From the NCBI GenBank assembly GCA_050736615.1, contig JBOHWL010000007.1, positions 1 through 28,956 on the forward strand: a stretch of 28,956 bases of DNA, given 5' to 3'. Of this stretch, positions 15,260 through 23,387 are shown piece after piece. Positions within the stretch are counted from its first letter, which is position 1. The number at the start of each line of letters is the position of its first letter. Position numbers and translations under genes: made by a program. The notes under the pieces were generated by a model. It saw nothing but the letters and a program-made list of their open reading frames with translations, had not been told where the DNA came from and did not search any database. Source of the DNA: JBOHWJ01 sp050736615. GTDB taxonomy: Bacteria; Desulfobacterota; Binatia; Binatales; Binataceae.

Positions 15260-16540
15260 TTATCCTCTCCAAAAAACAAACGGGCGCTGCGAAACGGGAA
15301 GGGTTTTTCTTGATTGTCAGCAACCCAGCTTCCGGAGCGTCCCATGAACACGTTTCCCATCGGCAGCCCTGCCGGCAGACTAGCGTTGCAAGGTTTTCAA
15401 GCAGAGCGGCCAGCGATGCGGCGTATGAGGTAAAAACCGCGAGGCAGGTTCCCCAAGTTGAGTCTCCGCGCGCGACCAACTCTTATAGTAGGCGTTGGAG
15501 AATTGATCTGTCCATCACCACGAGTGCGCCACTTTGCTCAAGCGCGCCGCATTCTTCCGATGGTCGGCGTCATTTGCCAGCGCGCTTCGCTATCGCTCGT
15601 AAGCTGCGAGATTCGAAAAGTCGATAAGCCCCATGGCCTCGTGCGTCGGCCCCGCGAAATCGGTTGGAAGAAAGTAACCCGGTCTCGCCACCGCCCCGGC
15701 CGATGGATCGCGCGAATACTCTTGCCTTGACGACTCAGAACGATATCCGCCGTTTCCTCCATCACCGGCATGAGGCCCTCACCTCAGCAGTACCTCACAC
15801 CGAAGTGGTCAGATTTATTTTGACGATCCCGGGTGATAATTACGTTACTCGGCCGGTCGCCGCGCGATTCCAGATGAGAATCAAGTTGCGTACTCGATTA
15901 TGGTTACTTGAATTGCCGACTCCTGGGCCTCAGAGAACACGTACAGCCGAATGTAGAGCTGCCAAAACAACATCTAGTTCGGAGATAGCTATCCATCCGC
16001 CATATGAGACTCAGCATATGATGGGCGCTACAGGGCGGATCGTGCTGACCGGAGTTTTCCGTGATTCCAAGGACCGCCGCTCTCTGGCCGTCTAAACTGC
16101 GACGCCTGATAGGACCTAAAGCATAAGAAATGATATTTTCTGACGGCCACGAACCGCCTGAATACCGTTCTTCTGACTGCGCCAGCCAGCTTATAGGTCA
16201 AGACTTGTTCGCTCCCACATTTTTCCGGATCAAGAATGTCACCTACTTAAGCCACATCCGCCGCACTCTGAATAGTTGATTCTTAGTATTCCTGCGCGGA
16301 TGGGGATGGCGGACGCGTGGCTAACCTGCGGCAGTGTGAGAGCGCGCCACCCCTGGTTGGGATTGCCCAATGGGTTGCCAAGTCGGCAGGAATTTATGTT
16401 TTCCGTCCTCGAAGATGCGAGTCACAGTGAAGTGATCGGGCCGCTCTGACCCGCCAATTTGGCCTGCATCGCATTCTCAATGACGTAAATCGCACCGGCG
16501 AGGCATCTCGAAGAAGCTTTCCATTCTGAACTGAGATTCC
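15260..16540. other. Gene-poor stretch of about 1.3 kb between the protoglobin and the exosortase locus
   Basis: I see no convincing gene on either strand. A minus-strand frame at 15771-15538 begins MPVMEETADIVLSRQGKSIR, faintly like a Phd-type antitoxin (usually ...IVITRHGKPVA). The frame then stops early and reads on in another frame, so at best it is a decayed remnant. A plus frame at 15664-16095 has no family resemblance. The start should hold the protoglobin promoter and the end the promoter of the plus-strand locus at 16541, but no strong box pair stands out. It likely marks the boundary between the conserved block and accessory DNA. Confidence 0.55.
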
Positions 16541-17320
16541 GTGTCGGCGGCACCAAATTCACAAATCATCAAAGGTGTCGATATCCTCGGCGTGACGGTC
16601 AGTGCTGTGAACCTCGCCACCACGCTCGAAGTGATCGAATCGTGGATCGCTTCGCGCATATCGCATTACGTCTGTGTCACCGGAGTCCACGGAATTATGG
16701 AGAGCTACCGTGATCCGGAATTGATGGAAATCCACAATCGGGCCGGACTGGTAACACCAGATGGGATGCCGTTGGTATGGCTAAGCCGGCGGACTTTTCC
16801 GTACGTTGGAAGAGTCTACGGCCCGGACCTCGTGCTGGCGTTGTGCGCTCGATCACAGGACACAGGCTATCGGCATTTCTTCTACGGTGCGACCGTTCCA
16901 ACGCTCTCGACTTTGCAGCGGCGGCTTATTTGCCGTTTCCCGAAGTTGAACATTGTCGGCACTTTCTCGCCGCCCTTTCGGTCACCGAGCCTGGAGGAAG
17001 ATGGGCAGATCGTTGCGCGGATCAAAGCGGCGAAACCGGACGTGCTGTGGGTAGGGTTGAGCACGCCGAAGCAGGAGCGCTGGATGGCGAATCACGTTGA
17101 AAAGCTCGGCATTCCAGCCCTCATCGGAGTCGGAGCAGCTTTCGATTTTCACGCCGGTGTCAAACGCCAGGCGCCGCTATGGATGCAACGATCCGGGTTG
17201 GAGTGGACATTTCGCCTGGCAACGGAGCCCCGGCGGTTGTGGCGCCGATATCTCACTAACAATCCGGCCTTTGTTTATTTGATATTGCTCGACACCTTCC
17301 GTCGCGGCCTTTTGGGCTGA
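16541..17320 (+). CDS. WecG/TagA/CpsF-family glycosyltransferase (GT26)
   Basis: GT26 enzymes add the second sugar, commonly ManNAc or a uronic form, to an undecaprenyl-PP-linked first sugar during surface glycan synthesis. The 259 aa include VDILGVTVSAVNL, TPDGMP (72-77) with the key Asp, VYGPDL (92-97), VGLSTPKQERWM (171-182) and GVGAAFDFHAG (196-206). The closing GLEWTFRLATEPRRLWRRY is the C-terminal membrane-contact region of the family. GTG 16541 is the start: the in-frame TGA at 16532-16534 rules out anything longer. Being first in the locus, it suggests a glycan is built here, although no initiating phosphoglycosyltransferase is seen in the window. Confidence 0.93.
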   Translation: MSAAPNSQIIKGVDILGVTVSAVNLATTLEVIESWIASRISHYVCVTGVHGIMESYRDPELMEIHNRAGLVTPDGMPLVWLSRRTFPYVGRVYGPDLVLALCARSQDTGYRHFFYGATVPTLSTLQRRLICRFPKLNIVGTFSPPFRSPSLEEDGQIVARIKAAKPDVLWVGLSTPKQERWMANHVEKLGIPALIGVGAAFDFHAGVKRQAPLWMQRSGLEWTFRLATEPRRLWRRYLTNNPAFVYLILLDTFRRGLLG

Positions 17321-17382
17321 CTGAGCCCCCGCACTTAGCAATTGGATGTGTCATAGGGTTCCTGCTTAACGGAGTAGCGTGT

Positions 17383-17649
17383 ATGAAAAGATATTTATCG
17401 AGGGGTGTCTTTTTGCTCGGACTCTGTTTGCTCCTTCTGGGATTCTTTGGCACTGCTTTTGCGGGCCACAGACCTGCCCTCGAAACGCCTTTTTGGCCTC
17501 AACATCACTGGCATCAACGCCACTGGCATCCTCATCGCCGGCATCATCATGATCGCGCGCCGGAGCTCGACCCCAACTTGATACTTGGCGGCCTGGCCTT
17601 TCTGAGCGGAGCGGGGTTGCTCCTTTCGGAGCGTTATCGGCGTCATTGA
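17383..17649 (+). CDS. Small His-rich secreted protein with VPEID-CTERM-like sorting tail
   Basis: The 88-aa precursor has a signal peptide (1-27; KR start, Leu-rich core, AFA cleavage site). A His-rich segment (41-56) has nine His in sixteen residues, with HHWH and HHH words. The tail has three parts: APELD (59-63), a hydrophobic stretch LILGGLAFLSGAGLLL (66-81) and the basic end SERYRRH. This matches the layout of VPEID-CTERM proteins, the expected targets of exosortase E, whose gene follows directly. The first motif residue is Ala and the fourth Leu, so it is a variant. The His segment might bind Ni, Zn or Cu, or serve structurally; this is inference. A CACTGGCATC direct repeat (17506-17515, 17521-17530) encodes part of the His segment, suggesting growth by duplication. 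GGAG lies 8 bases before the ATG. Confidence 0.85.
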   Translation: MKRYLSRGVFLLGLCLLLLGFFGTAFAGHRPALETPFWPQHHWHQRHWHPHRRHHHDRAPELDPNLILGGLAFLSGAGLLLSERYRRH

Positions 17650-17777
17650 GGCTCGCGTCGGATGGTTGGCCACGAACCTACAGATGACGAGTTTGCTCGC
17701 ACCTGCCTGCGATTAAACACAGACCTCGAGTGTATGCCGCGAATTTAAGATCTGATTTTGAGCGGCGCTCGGGCCTT

Positions 17778-19409
17778 ATGACCTCGTGGCTCGTTCGCTG
17801 GGCAGCCGCCATAATATTTCTCGGCCTAGGGCTATCCGTATTATCGCTATCTCCCCCATATACGGCCGTCTGGTGGCTCAAGTTGCACTTGGGTGGTCAG
17901 TGGGTATACGCGCCACTGCCGACGCGCATCCTCCTTCCAAGCCTCGTCACGACCGGCCTAAGCGCGGCCACATTGCTCACGTGGAACACGTGCCGCGAGG
18001 AAATCCGGCGCGTGATGGCGGATTCCGCCTCCGGCAATCGCGGATGGGTACTGTGGCTCCTCATTTATGCGTTGGCAGTCGCGGGCCTGACCGCACTCAT
18101 GAGCCGTGGCTCCGGAGCCGGAACGCTGGCGGCATCGCATGTGACAGCGACAGCGATACTAATACTATTAGCGCTGGCGAGTTGGTGTCTGGCAGCGATG
18201 CCCGCTGGGTTTTGGTTACGCTGGATAAGCCACAACCGAAGATCGCTCCCGGCCATTGCCGCTATCGCCGTTCTCACTTACGTTCTCGCCCGCCACTACA
18301 CGCCCCTCGTGGCGGCTGATTTGCCCAGCTTCATTCGTCCGCTTCAGCGAGCAACGCTGTGGGTGTGCGCGCATCTTCTCCGATTGGTTACTGGCGACAT
18401 GGTCTTTGAGCCGGGCACGGGCCTGCTCGGCACCAAGACTTTCTCGGTTTACGTTGATTCGGGTTGTATTGGCTGGGAAAGCGTTACATTATTCAGCCTA
18501 TTCTTCGCCCTGTACGTATGGCTCTACAGAAGTAGCATTCGCTTCCCGCACATATTGCTACTGCTCCCCATCGGTACTGCCATCCTGTGGCTGCTCAACA
18601 GTGTTCGTATCGTTACATTAATTCTGCTCGGGAATTGGTCCGAAACTCTCGCAATGGACGGCTTTCATTCGGTAGCCGGCTGGGTTTTCTTCAACACCGT
18701 GACCCTCGGGATTGTGATTGGTAGCCGACGCCTGCCATTCTTTGCCACCGACACTGGTGATGGCCGCCGGCCAATCATAAATCCAGCCTCTCCCTTCCTT
18801 GTTCCTCTCCTGAGCCTCCTCGCAACCGGAATGATTATTGAGCACCTGTCTCATCCTTTCAACTTCCTATACCCACTCCCCGTTCTCGTGGGGGCGGGGG
18901 CGCTAATTCGTTATCGAAAGAGGATCCCTTTTCAGTGGAGGCCTTGCTGGTCGCCAATCGTTTTCGGCGTTCTGGCGTTCATATTGGTGGTTCTTTTGCG
19001 CGCGGGAGACTCCCCTGGCGCCGCTAACGCAGGGATGCGAGCCGGGCTTCACAGCCTACCACCCATGGGCAAGCTCGTCTGGGTCCCGTTCTGGGTCGGC
19101 GGAGCTGTCCTGATCACACCGATCGCGGAGGAATTGGCATTTCGCGGGTACTTGATCCGCAAGCTGGTCTCGAGCGACTTCGAGGCGGTCTTGCCCGGTC
19201 AGTTCACTTGGCTGTCTTTCTTGGGCTCCTCAGTTGTTTTTGGGCTGCTGCACACCGACTGGGTCGTCGGAACCTTGGTAGGAATGATCTTCGCGGCAGC
19301 CGTCTATCGCCGCGGCTCGCTCTCGGACGCGATAACCGCTCATAGCCTAGCTAATGGCCTGCTCTTCGCTTACATACTCACGACCCGGCGTTGGTATCTG
19401 TGGGCCTGA
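17778..19409 (+). CDS. xrtE: Exosortase E fused to CPBP (CAAX-type) protease, VPEID-CTERM system
   Basis: This polytopic membrane protein of 543 aa has two catalytic halves. The exosortase half has the catalytic Cys in DSGCIGWES (Cys230), the Arg in LNSVRIV (Arg277) and the His in DGFHSVAGW (His297). The C-terminal half has the CPBP motifs EELAFRGYL (451-459, EExxxR), FGLLHTDW (His492) and HSLANGLL (His522, Asn526). This fusion is the known architecture of exosortase E, which is thought to cut and re-attach proteins with VPEID-type tails at the membrane; the small gene just upstream has such a tail. I chose ATG 17778 because the first helix follows at once and the upstream codons look non-coding; GTG 17730 would add 16 residues. 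No strong ribosome site is seen for either. All catalytic residues are present, so the enzyme should be active. Confidence 0.92.
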   Translation: MTSWLVRWAAAIIFLGLGLSVLSLSPPYTAVWWLKLHLGGQWVYAPLPTRILLPSLVTTGLSAATLLTWNTCREEIRRVMADSASGNRGWVLWLLIYALAVAGLTALMSRGSGAGTLAASHVTATAILILLALASWCLAAMPAGFWLRWISHNRRSLPAIAAIAVLTYVLARHYTPLVAADLPSFIRPLQRATLWVCAHLLRLVTGDMVFEPGTGLLGTKTFSVYVDSGCIGWESVTLFSLFFALYVWLYRSSIRFPHILLLLPIGTAILWLLNSVRIVTLILLGNWSETLAMDGFHSVAGWVFFNTVTLGIVIGSRRLPFFATDTGDGRRPIINPASPFLVPLLSLLATGMIIEHLSHPFNFLYPLPVLVGAGALIRYRKRIPFQWRPCWSPIVFGVLAFILVVLLRAGDSPGAANAGMRAGLHSLPPMGKLVWVPFWVGGAVLITPIAEELAFRGYLIRKLVSSDFEAVLPGQFTWLSFLGSSVVFGLLHTDWVVGTLVGMIFAAAVYRRGSLSDAITAHSLANGLLFAYILTTRRWYLWA

Positions 19410-19485
19410 GCTGCCGACGCCTACATCTTCACGCAGCTCGGCGCCTGATACGCGGCAGCGGTCCGTTTTCCGCTTGAGAAGCTGA

Positions 19486-20697
19486 ATGCTTTCGATTTTC
19501 GCAATCCACAATTACTACCGAAGCGGCAATCCAAGTGGAGAGAATGTCGCATTCGAGGCCGAAACCCGCCTTCTCTCGCGCAACGGACACACCGTTTACA
19601 AGTACACGCGGCAGAGCGATGAGATCGCCGGTTTTTCAGTGGTCGGCCGGGCAACGCTCCCTGTTCGAGCCGTGTGGTCTCGCGCATCTTACGTCGATCT
19701 CAGGCGCAGACTGATAGAACTACGCCCCGACATCGCACACTTTCATAATACGTTTCCGTTGATATCGCCGTCAGCATATCTGGCGTGTCGCACGCTGGGC
19801 GTGCCGATCGCTCAGACTCTGCACAACTACCGCCCGCTATGTTTGAACGGGCTGTTTCTGCGCGATGGAAAGCTTTGCGAAAAATGCCTGCCTTTATCGA
19901 TCTCATGGCCCGGAATTCTGCATCGATGTTATCGGAAATCGTTAGGCTACAGCTCGGCGGCGGCCGGGATACAAGTTGCGCAACGGTTGTCCGGTATCAG
20001 GAAGTACGTTGATCTCTTTATAGCTCCAAGTGAATTTTTGCGCAGAAAATACGTAGCGGCTGGTTTTCCCGCGAATAAGATTTTTCTGAAACCAAACTTC
20101 GCGGAGATAAGTGCACCAGCTAATGGCCGCGAGCGGGAGCATGCGCTATTTGTCGGCCGCTTGTCGCCGGAAAAGGGCGCGCGAACCTTGGTCGCCGCTT
20201 GGAAACGGTTGCCGCACATTCCATTGATAGTCCTTGGGGATGGGCCACAAGCGCACGAAATCAGGTCCATGGCGGCGGGGTTCGGTCACATCAGCTTTCC
20301 TGGCGCGGTCAGCCGAGACGAGGTGCTCGAATATCTTCGCCGCGCGCGCTACCTGGTCCTGCCCTCTGAGGTGAATGAGACCTTTCCTTTGGTGATGGTC
20401 GAGGCATTCGCCTGTAATACACCAGTAATCACGTCGCCGCTGGGAGGGCCCGGTGAGGTGATTGTTGACGGTCGCAACGGCCTGCTGTTCGAGGCTGGCA
20501 ATCCCAGTGACCTTGCGCGCCAGGCGGCGCGGCTGTGGTCAAACCCGGCACATGCCGCCGAACTCGGGAAGCAGGCACGTCTGGACTACGAGGCGCGATT
20601 CACGCCCGAACGCAATTACGAGCTACTCCTTCAGGCCTATTCTCAAGCCATCGCTTCGCGTCGCATGGCGGCATCAAATGGTCATACCCCTGGCTGA
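19486..20697 (+). CDS. GT4-family glycosyltransferase
   Basis: This 403-aa retaining glycosyltransferase has the GT-B fold. The N-half has HNYYRSGNPSGENV, HFHNTFPLISPSAY and TLHNYRPLCLNG, with Cys119, Cys131 and Cys134 in a CxxC-containing loop common in one GT4 branch. The C-half has FVGRLSPEKG (222-231), VLGDGPQ and the EX7E pair Glu298/Glu306 in NETFPLVMVEAFACNTPVI, which binds the nucleotide sugar. The enzyme probably extends the lipid-linked glycan begun by the GT26 enzyme at the cytoplasmic face. GAGAAG lies 5 bases before ATG 19486. Its 3' end overlaps the flippase gene by 20 bases. Confidence 0.93.
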   Translation: MLSIFAIHNYYRSGNPSGENVAFEAETRLLSRNGHTVYKYTRQSDEIAGFSVVGRATLPVRAVWSRASYVDLRRRLIELRPDIAHFHNTFPLISPSAYLACRTLGVPIAQTLHNYRPLCLNGLFLRDGKLCEKCLPLSISWPGILHRCYRKSLGYSSAAAGIQVAQRLSGIRKYVDLFIAPSEFLRRKYVAAGFPANKIFLKPNFAEISAPANGREREHALFVGRLSPEKGARTLVAAWKRLPHIPLIVLGDGPQAHEIRSMAAGFGHISFPGAVSRDEVLEYLRRARYLVLPSEVNETFPLVMVEAFACNTPVITSPLGGPGEVIVDGRNGLLFEAGNPSDLARQAARLWSNPAHAAELGKQARLDYEARFTPERNYELLLQAYSQAIASRRMAASNGHTPG

Positions 20698-22267
20698 GCG
20701 TTCCAACTCCGTTCCCGACCCGAGGCTAGCGGCGCCATCGGCGGAACCGCGGGATTCCAGAATCCTCGCCAAGGGGGCCGGTGTTTCGCTCACCGGGGGA
20801 ATGGTAGCGCAGGTTCTCAGCATCTTCTTCCAGGTCCTTATCGCGCGACTGCTGGGGGCGGCAGAATTCGGTCTCTATGCAGTCGGATGGACGCTGGTTC
20901 GGCTACTTCCGCCTGTCAATACCTTGGGGCTCGAGTCCGGTGTCACCTACTTCGGGGCGCGCTATTTGCGCTCGAACGGCGCGCGCTTCCGAGGAGTGGT
21001 CAGGGAATCGATCACATTCGCCGTGCTGTCCGGAATCGTTATCGGCGTTGCCCTATACCTTGCCGCTCCAGCACTCGCGCATCACCTATTTCACAAGCCC
21101 CGGACGTCACTAGTCATTCGAGCGTTCGCGCCGGCATTCCCTCTGTACGGGCTGCTAATAGTCAGTGGTGCGGTAACCCGGCTCACCCATCGGATGCAGT
21201 ATGTGTTTTTCTCCGGCGTGACCCTAACCGGTTCGGCTCTCGTCATCTTCTGCTTTTCGTATATGCTCGGGTTCGGCCTCAACGGCGCGATTTTCTCGAT
21301 GGTGGCGGGAGTCGCATTGGGAGCCGCATTATCAAGCTGTTTTGCGCGGTCACTTTTTCCGGCGGCATTTGCCAGCGGAATCCGTTCCGAATGGGTTGGC
21401 CGCGAACTCATGTCCTACTCTTTCCCGTTGGTATTCTCGGGATTGGCCGGATCGACGCTGGCATTCGCCGATCGGCTGTTCGTGGCATCCTTTTGCAGTG
21501 CAGCCGAGCTCGGGGTATACCAGGCGGCAAGCCAAATAGCGCTAGTGTTCTCCTTAGCTCATGGAGGCTTCGACAACATTTTCGCGCCGATGGTGGCCGA
21601 TCTGCACGCGCGCGCTCAGAAGGCGCGGCTCGCTGAATTGTATCGCGTCTGCACAAAATGGCGACTCTATTCGATTATACCAATCTTGCTGGTGATACTA
21701 TTTGCCCGGTCCGAACTCGTCCAAGTCGTGTATGGGAGCCCATATGCGGAGGCGTCGATTCCGTTACTGGTTCTTGCTCTAGGTAAAGGCTTCACGACGG
21801 GTGCGGAAGCGGGCGGCCCGATGCTTTTGATGACCGGACATCAGAAGCTCTACGTCATGATCCCGCTTGCGCTAGCTCCGTTCGATTTACTGCTGAATTT
21901 CCTGTTGGTGCCCTCCTTCGGCCTCGTTGGAGCCGCGGCGGCAACCGCCATTATCGCGGTGATCCTGGGTGCCACAATCATCGTCGCGGTTCGCAATACA
22001 GCAGGCATATGGCCCTTCGATGCACGCTATCTTAAGCCCGCTATAGCCGCATCGGCGACCGGTGGCTTGCTCTATCTCCTTAGACCTCTTCAATTCGACA
22101 TTCCGGCCATCAAGCTATTAGCTGTCGGATTTATAAGTGTAGCGGCATTTTACGGATGTCTTATTGCCCTGCGGCTGGATGGGGAAGACCGAGAAGTTCT
22201 CCATATGATCAGTCGGCGCCTTTCATTCGCGAGGGACGGCGCCAATCCTGTTCTCGATGGCGAATGA
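20678..22267 (+). CDS. Oligosaccharide flippase, MOP/Wzx type
   Basis: A polytopic protein of about 529 aa with some 12-14 hydrophobic helices. It opens ILAKGAGVSLTGGMVAQVLSIFFQVLIARLLGAAEFGLYAVGWTLV, the usual start of polysaccharide-exporting MATE-like proteins. It should move lipid-linked glycan units from the inner to the outer face of the cytoplasmic membrane. I chose ATG 20678 because the longer frame from 20462 reads through the glycosyltransferase in a different frame and gives Arg-rich nonsense. The 20-bp overlap with the upstream gene suggests coupling. No Wzy polymerase is seen in the window. Confidence 0.92.
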   Translation: MVIPLAERSNSVPDPRLAAPSAEPRDSRILAKGAGVSLTGGMVAQVLSIFFQVLIARLLGAAEFGLYAVGWTLVRLLPPVNTLGLESGVTYFGARYLRSNGARFRGVVRESITFAVLSGIVIGVALYLAAPALAHHLFHKPRTSLVIRAFAPAFPLYGLLIVSGAVTRLTHRMQYVFFSGVTLTGSALVIFCFSYMLGFGLNGAIFSMVAGVALGAALSSCFARSLFPAAFASGIRSEWVGRELMSYSFPLVFSGLAGSTLAFADRLFVASFCSAAELGVYQAASQIALVFSLAHGGFDNIFAPMVADLHARAQKARLAELYRVCTKWRLYSIIPILLVILFARSELVQVVYGSPYAEASIPLLVLALGKGFTTGAEAGGPMLLMTGHQKLYVMIPLALAPFDLLLNFLLVPSFGLVGAAAATAIIAVILGATIIVAVRNTAGIWPFDARYLKPAIAASATGGLLYLLRPLQFDIPAIKLLAVGFISVAAFYGCLIALRLDGEDREVLHMISRRLSFARDGANPVLDGE

Positions 22268-22365
22268 GCTTGGTTATACGCGATTGGATTGAGCGCATTG
22301 CTCCTAGCGTGTGCTCGTTCCGTCACCTGAGTATGCGTCACTGTATTGGTCAGGGTATCGGTCAA

Positions 22366-22379
22366 ACAGTTTTAACTGT
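22366..22379. promoter_or_regulatory. Perfect short palindrome just upstream of the RraA-like gene
   Basis: ACAGTTTTAACTGT has 6-bp arms and a TT centre. It lies 12 bases before the ATG at 22391 and just before the ribosome site GAGGTGA. Two GGTCA words 12 bases apart precede it. Position fits an operator or an RNA hairpin affecting initiation; no regulator is known. Confidence 0.35.
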
Positions 22380-22390
22380 CGAGGTGAGCC

Positions 22391-23263
22391 ATGGATAAGG
22401 ATGGAGCAACGCACTCTCGCGTTATCAATTCACGCGAGCTTAGCCAGGATCAGCAGAAAACGAGGGTAAACGGAAATCCGGAGTTTCTCCCTCAGACATC
22501 CACTTCAGGAGATGTCAACGCTGTCAAACATTCATCGGCCCCGGCGATTATCTCCCGCACTCCCAGCTCCGCTGAAATTCACCCGGGCGTGGGCTTTCGA
22601 ATCAAGCGCGACTTTGCAAGGCCCTCCGGTGACGCCGCGGCGATGTTCCAGCAATTCGACGTGGCCGACATTTCCGATCATTTGAACCGGCTGTATGCGG
22701 TCGATTGGTCGATCAAGTGTCTGTCCGGCGGCGACCGCCGCCTGGTGGGTCCGGCTTGTACGGTGAAGGTGTATCCGGGAGACAATTTGATGGTGCATAA
22801 GGCACTGGATATTGCAAAGCCGGGCGACGTTGTGATCGTTGACGCTGGAGGCTCAGCGGAAAACGCGGTTCTTGGCGACACCATCAGTATGAAGGCGCAA
22901 CATCGCGGAATCCTCGGATTCGTGATCGATGGTTACGTCCGCGATCTGCCGTCGATCAGGGCAATAAACTACCCCGTTTACGCCCGCGGCGACATGCCGA
23001 TCGGCCCACTGCATCGCGGGCCCGGCGAAATCAATTATCCGATCTGCTGTGGCGGGGTCGTGATAGCGCCCGGCGACATCGTGGTCGCCGATCACGCGGG
23101 GATAGTAGTGGTGCCGCAAACCTGCATAGCGGACCTTCATGGACGCCTCCTCGGCCACAAGGAGCGGATGTCGAGTTATCTCGAGAATGTCCGCAAGGGA
23201 CAATTCTCCAATGCCTGGGTCGATCAGCTTCTGGACGGTGCACGGTGCCGCGTTGAAGATTAG
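22391..23263 (+). CDS. RraA/HMG-aldolase-like protein with a long N-terminal extension
   Basis: Residues 75-285 match the RraA fold shared by RNase E regulators and class II pyruvate aldolases/oxaloacetate decarboxylases: FDVADISDHLNRLY, GPACTVKVYPGDNLMVHKAL, KPGDVVIVDAGG, GFVIDGYVRD (176-185) and GDIVVADHAGIVVVP (228-242). Arg184-Asp185 are the metal/substrate pair of the aldolases. The third position after Asp, often acidic in true HMG/CHA aldolases, is Ser188, so activity is uncertain. The first 74 residues are polar, low in hydrophobics and not part of the usual fold, yet the start is well supported by GAGGTGA 5 bases before ATG 22391. In this locus it may make or split a keto-acid building block; RNase E control is less likely. 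This role is inference. Confidence 0.85.
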   Translation: MDKDGATHSRVINSRELSQDQQKTRVNGNPEFLPQTSTSGDVNAVKHSSAPAIISRTPSSAEIHPGVGFRIKRDFARPSGDAAAMFQQFDVADISDHLNRLYAVDWSIKCLSGGDRRLVGPACTVKVYPGDNLMVHKALDIAKPGDVVIVDAGGSAENAVLGDTISMKAQHRGILGFVIDGYVRDLPSIRAINYPVYARGDMPIGPLHRGPGEINYPICCGGVVIAPGDIVVADHAGIVVVPQTCIADLHGRLLGHKERMSSYLENVRKGQFSNAWVDQLLDGARCRVED

Positions 23264-23387
23264 GGCGCCCTCTGCGCGATCGTGAGGGGCTTGGCTCCGT
23301 CCCTCCGCTGCCGCGCGCGTCTGACAGCCCATTTCGACGCGTGGCCATATGCGATGCGCCGCAACCGCCGCGCGTGACGAGAACATT

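Noticed and set aside
15664..16095. Plus-strand frame of 143 codons in the gene-poor stretch
   Set aside because: No recognisable motif, no ribosome site and uneven composition; treated as chance.
16299..16455. Short plus frame beginning MGMADAWLTCG upstream of the GT26 gene
   Set aside because: About 50 codons, no ribosome site, no likeness to any family.
17314..17328. GGGCT/AGCCC stem across the GT26 stop as terminator
   Set aside because: Only 5 bp, no T-run, and same-strand genes follow closely.
20462..20677. Upstream extension of the flippase frame
   Set aside because: Overlaps the glycosyltransferase in another frame and gives Arg-rich sequence unlike flippase N-termini; ATG 20678 is preferred.
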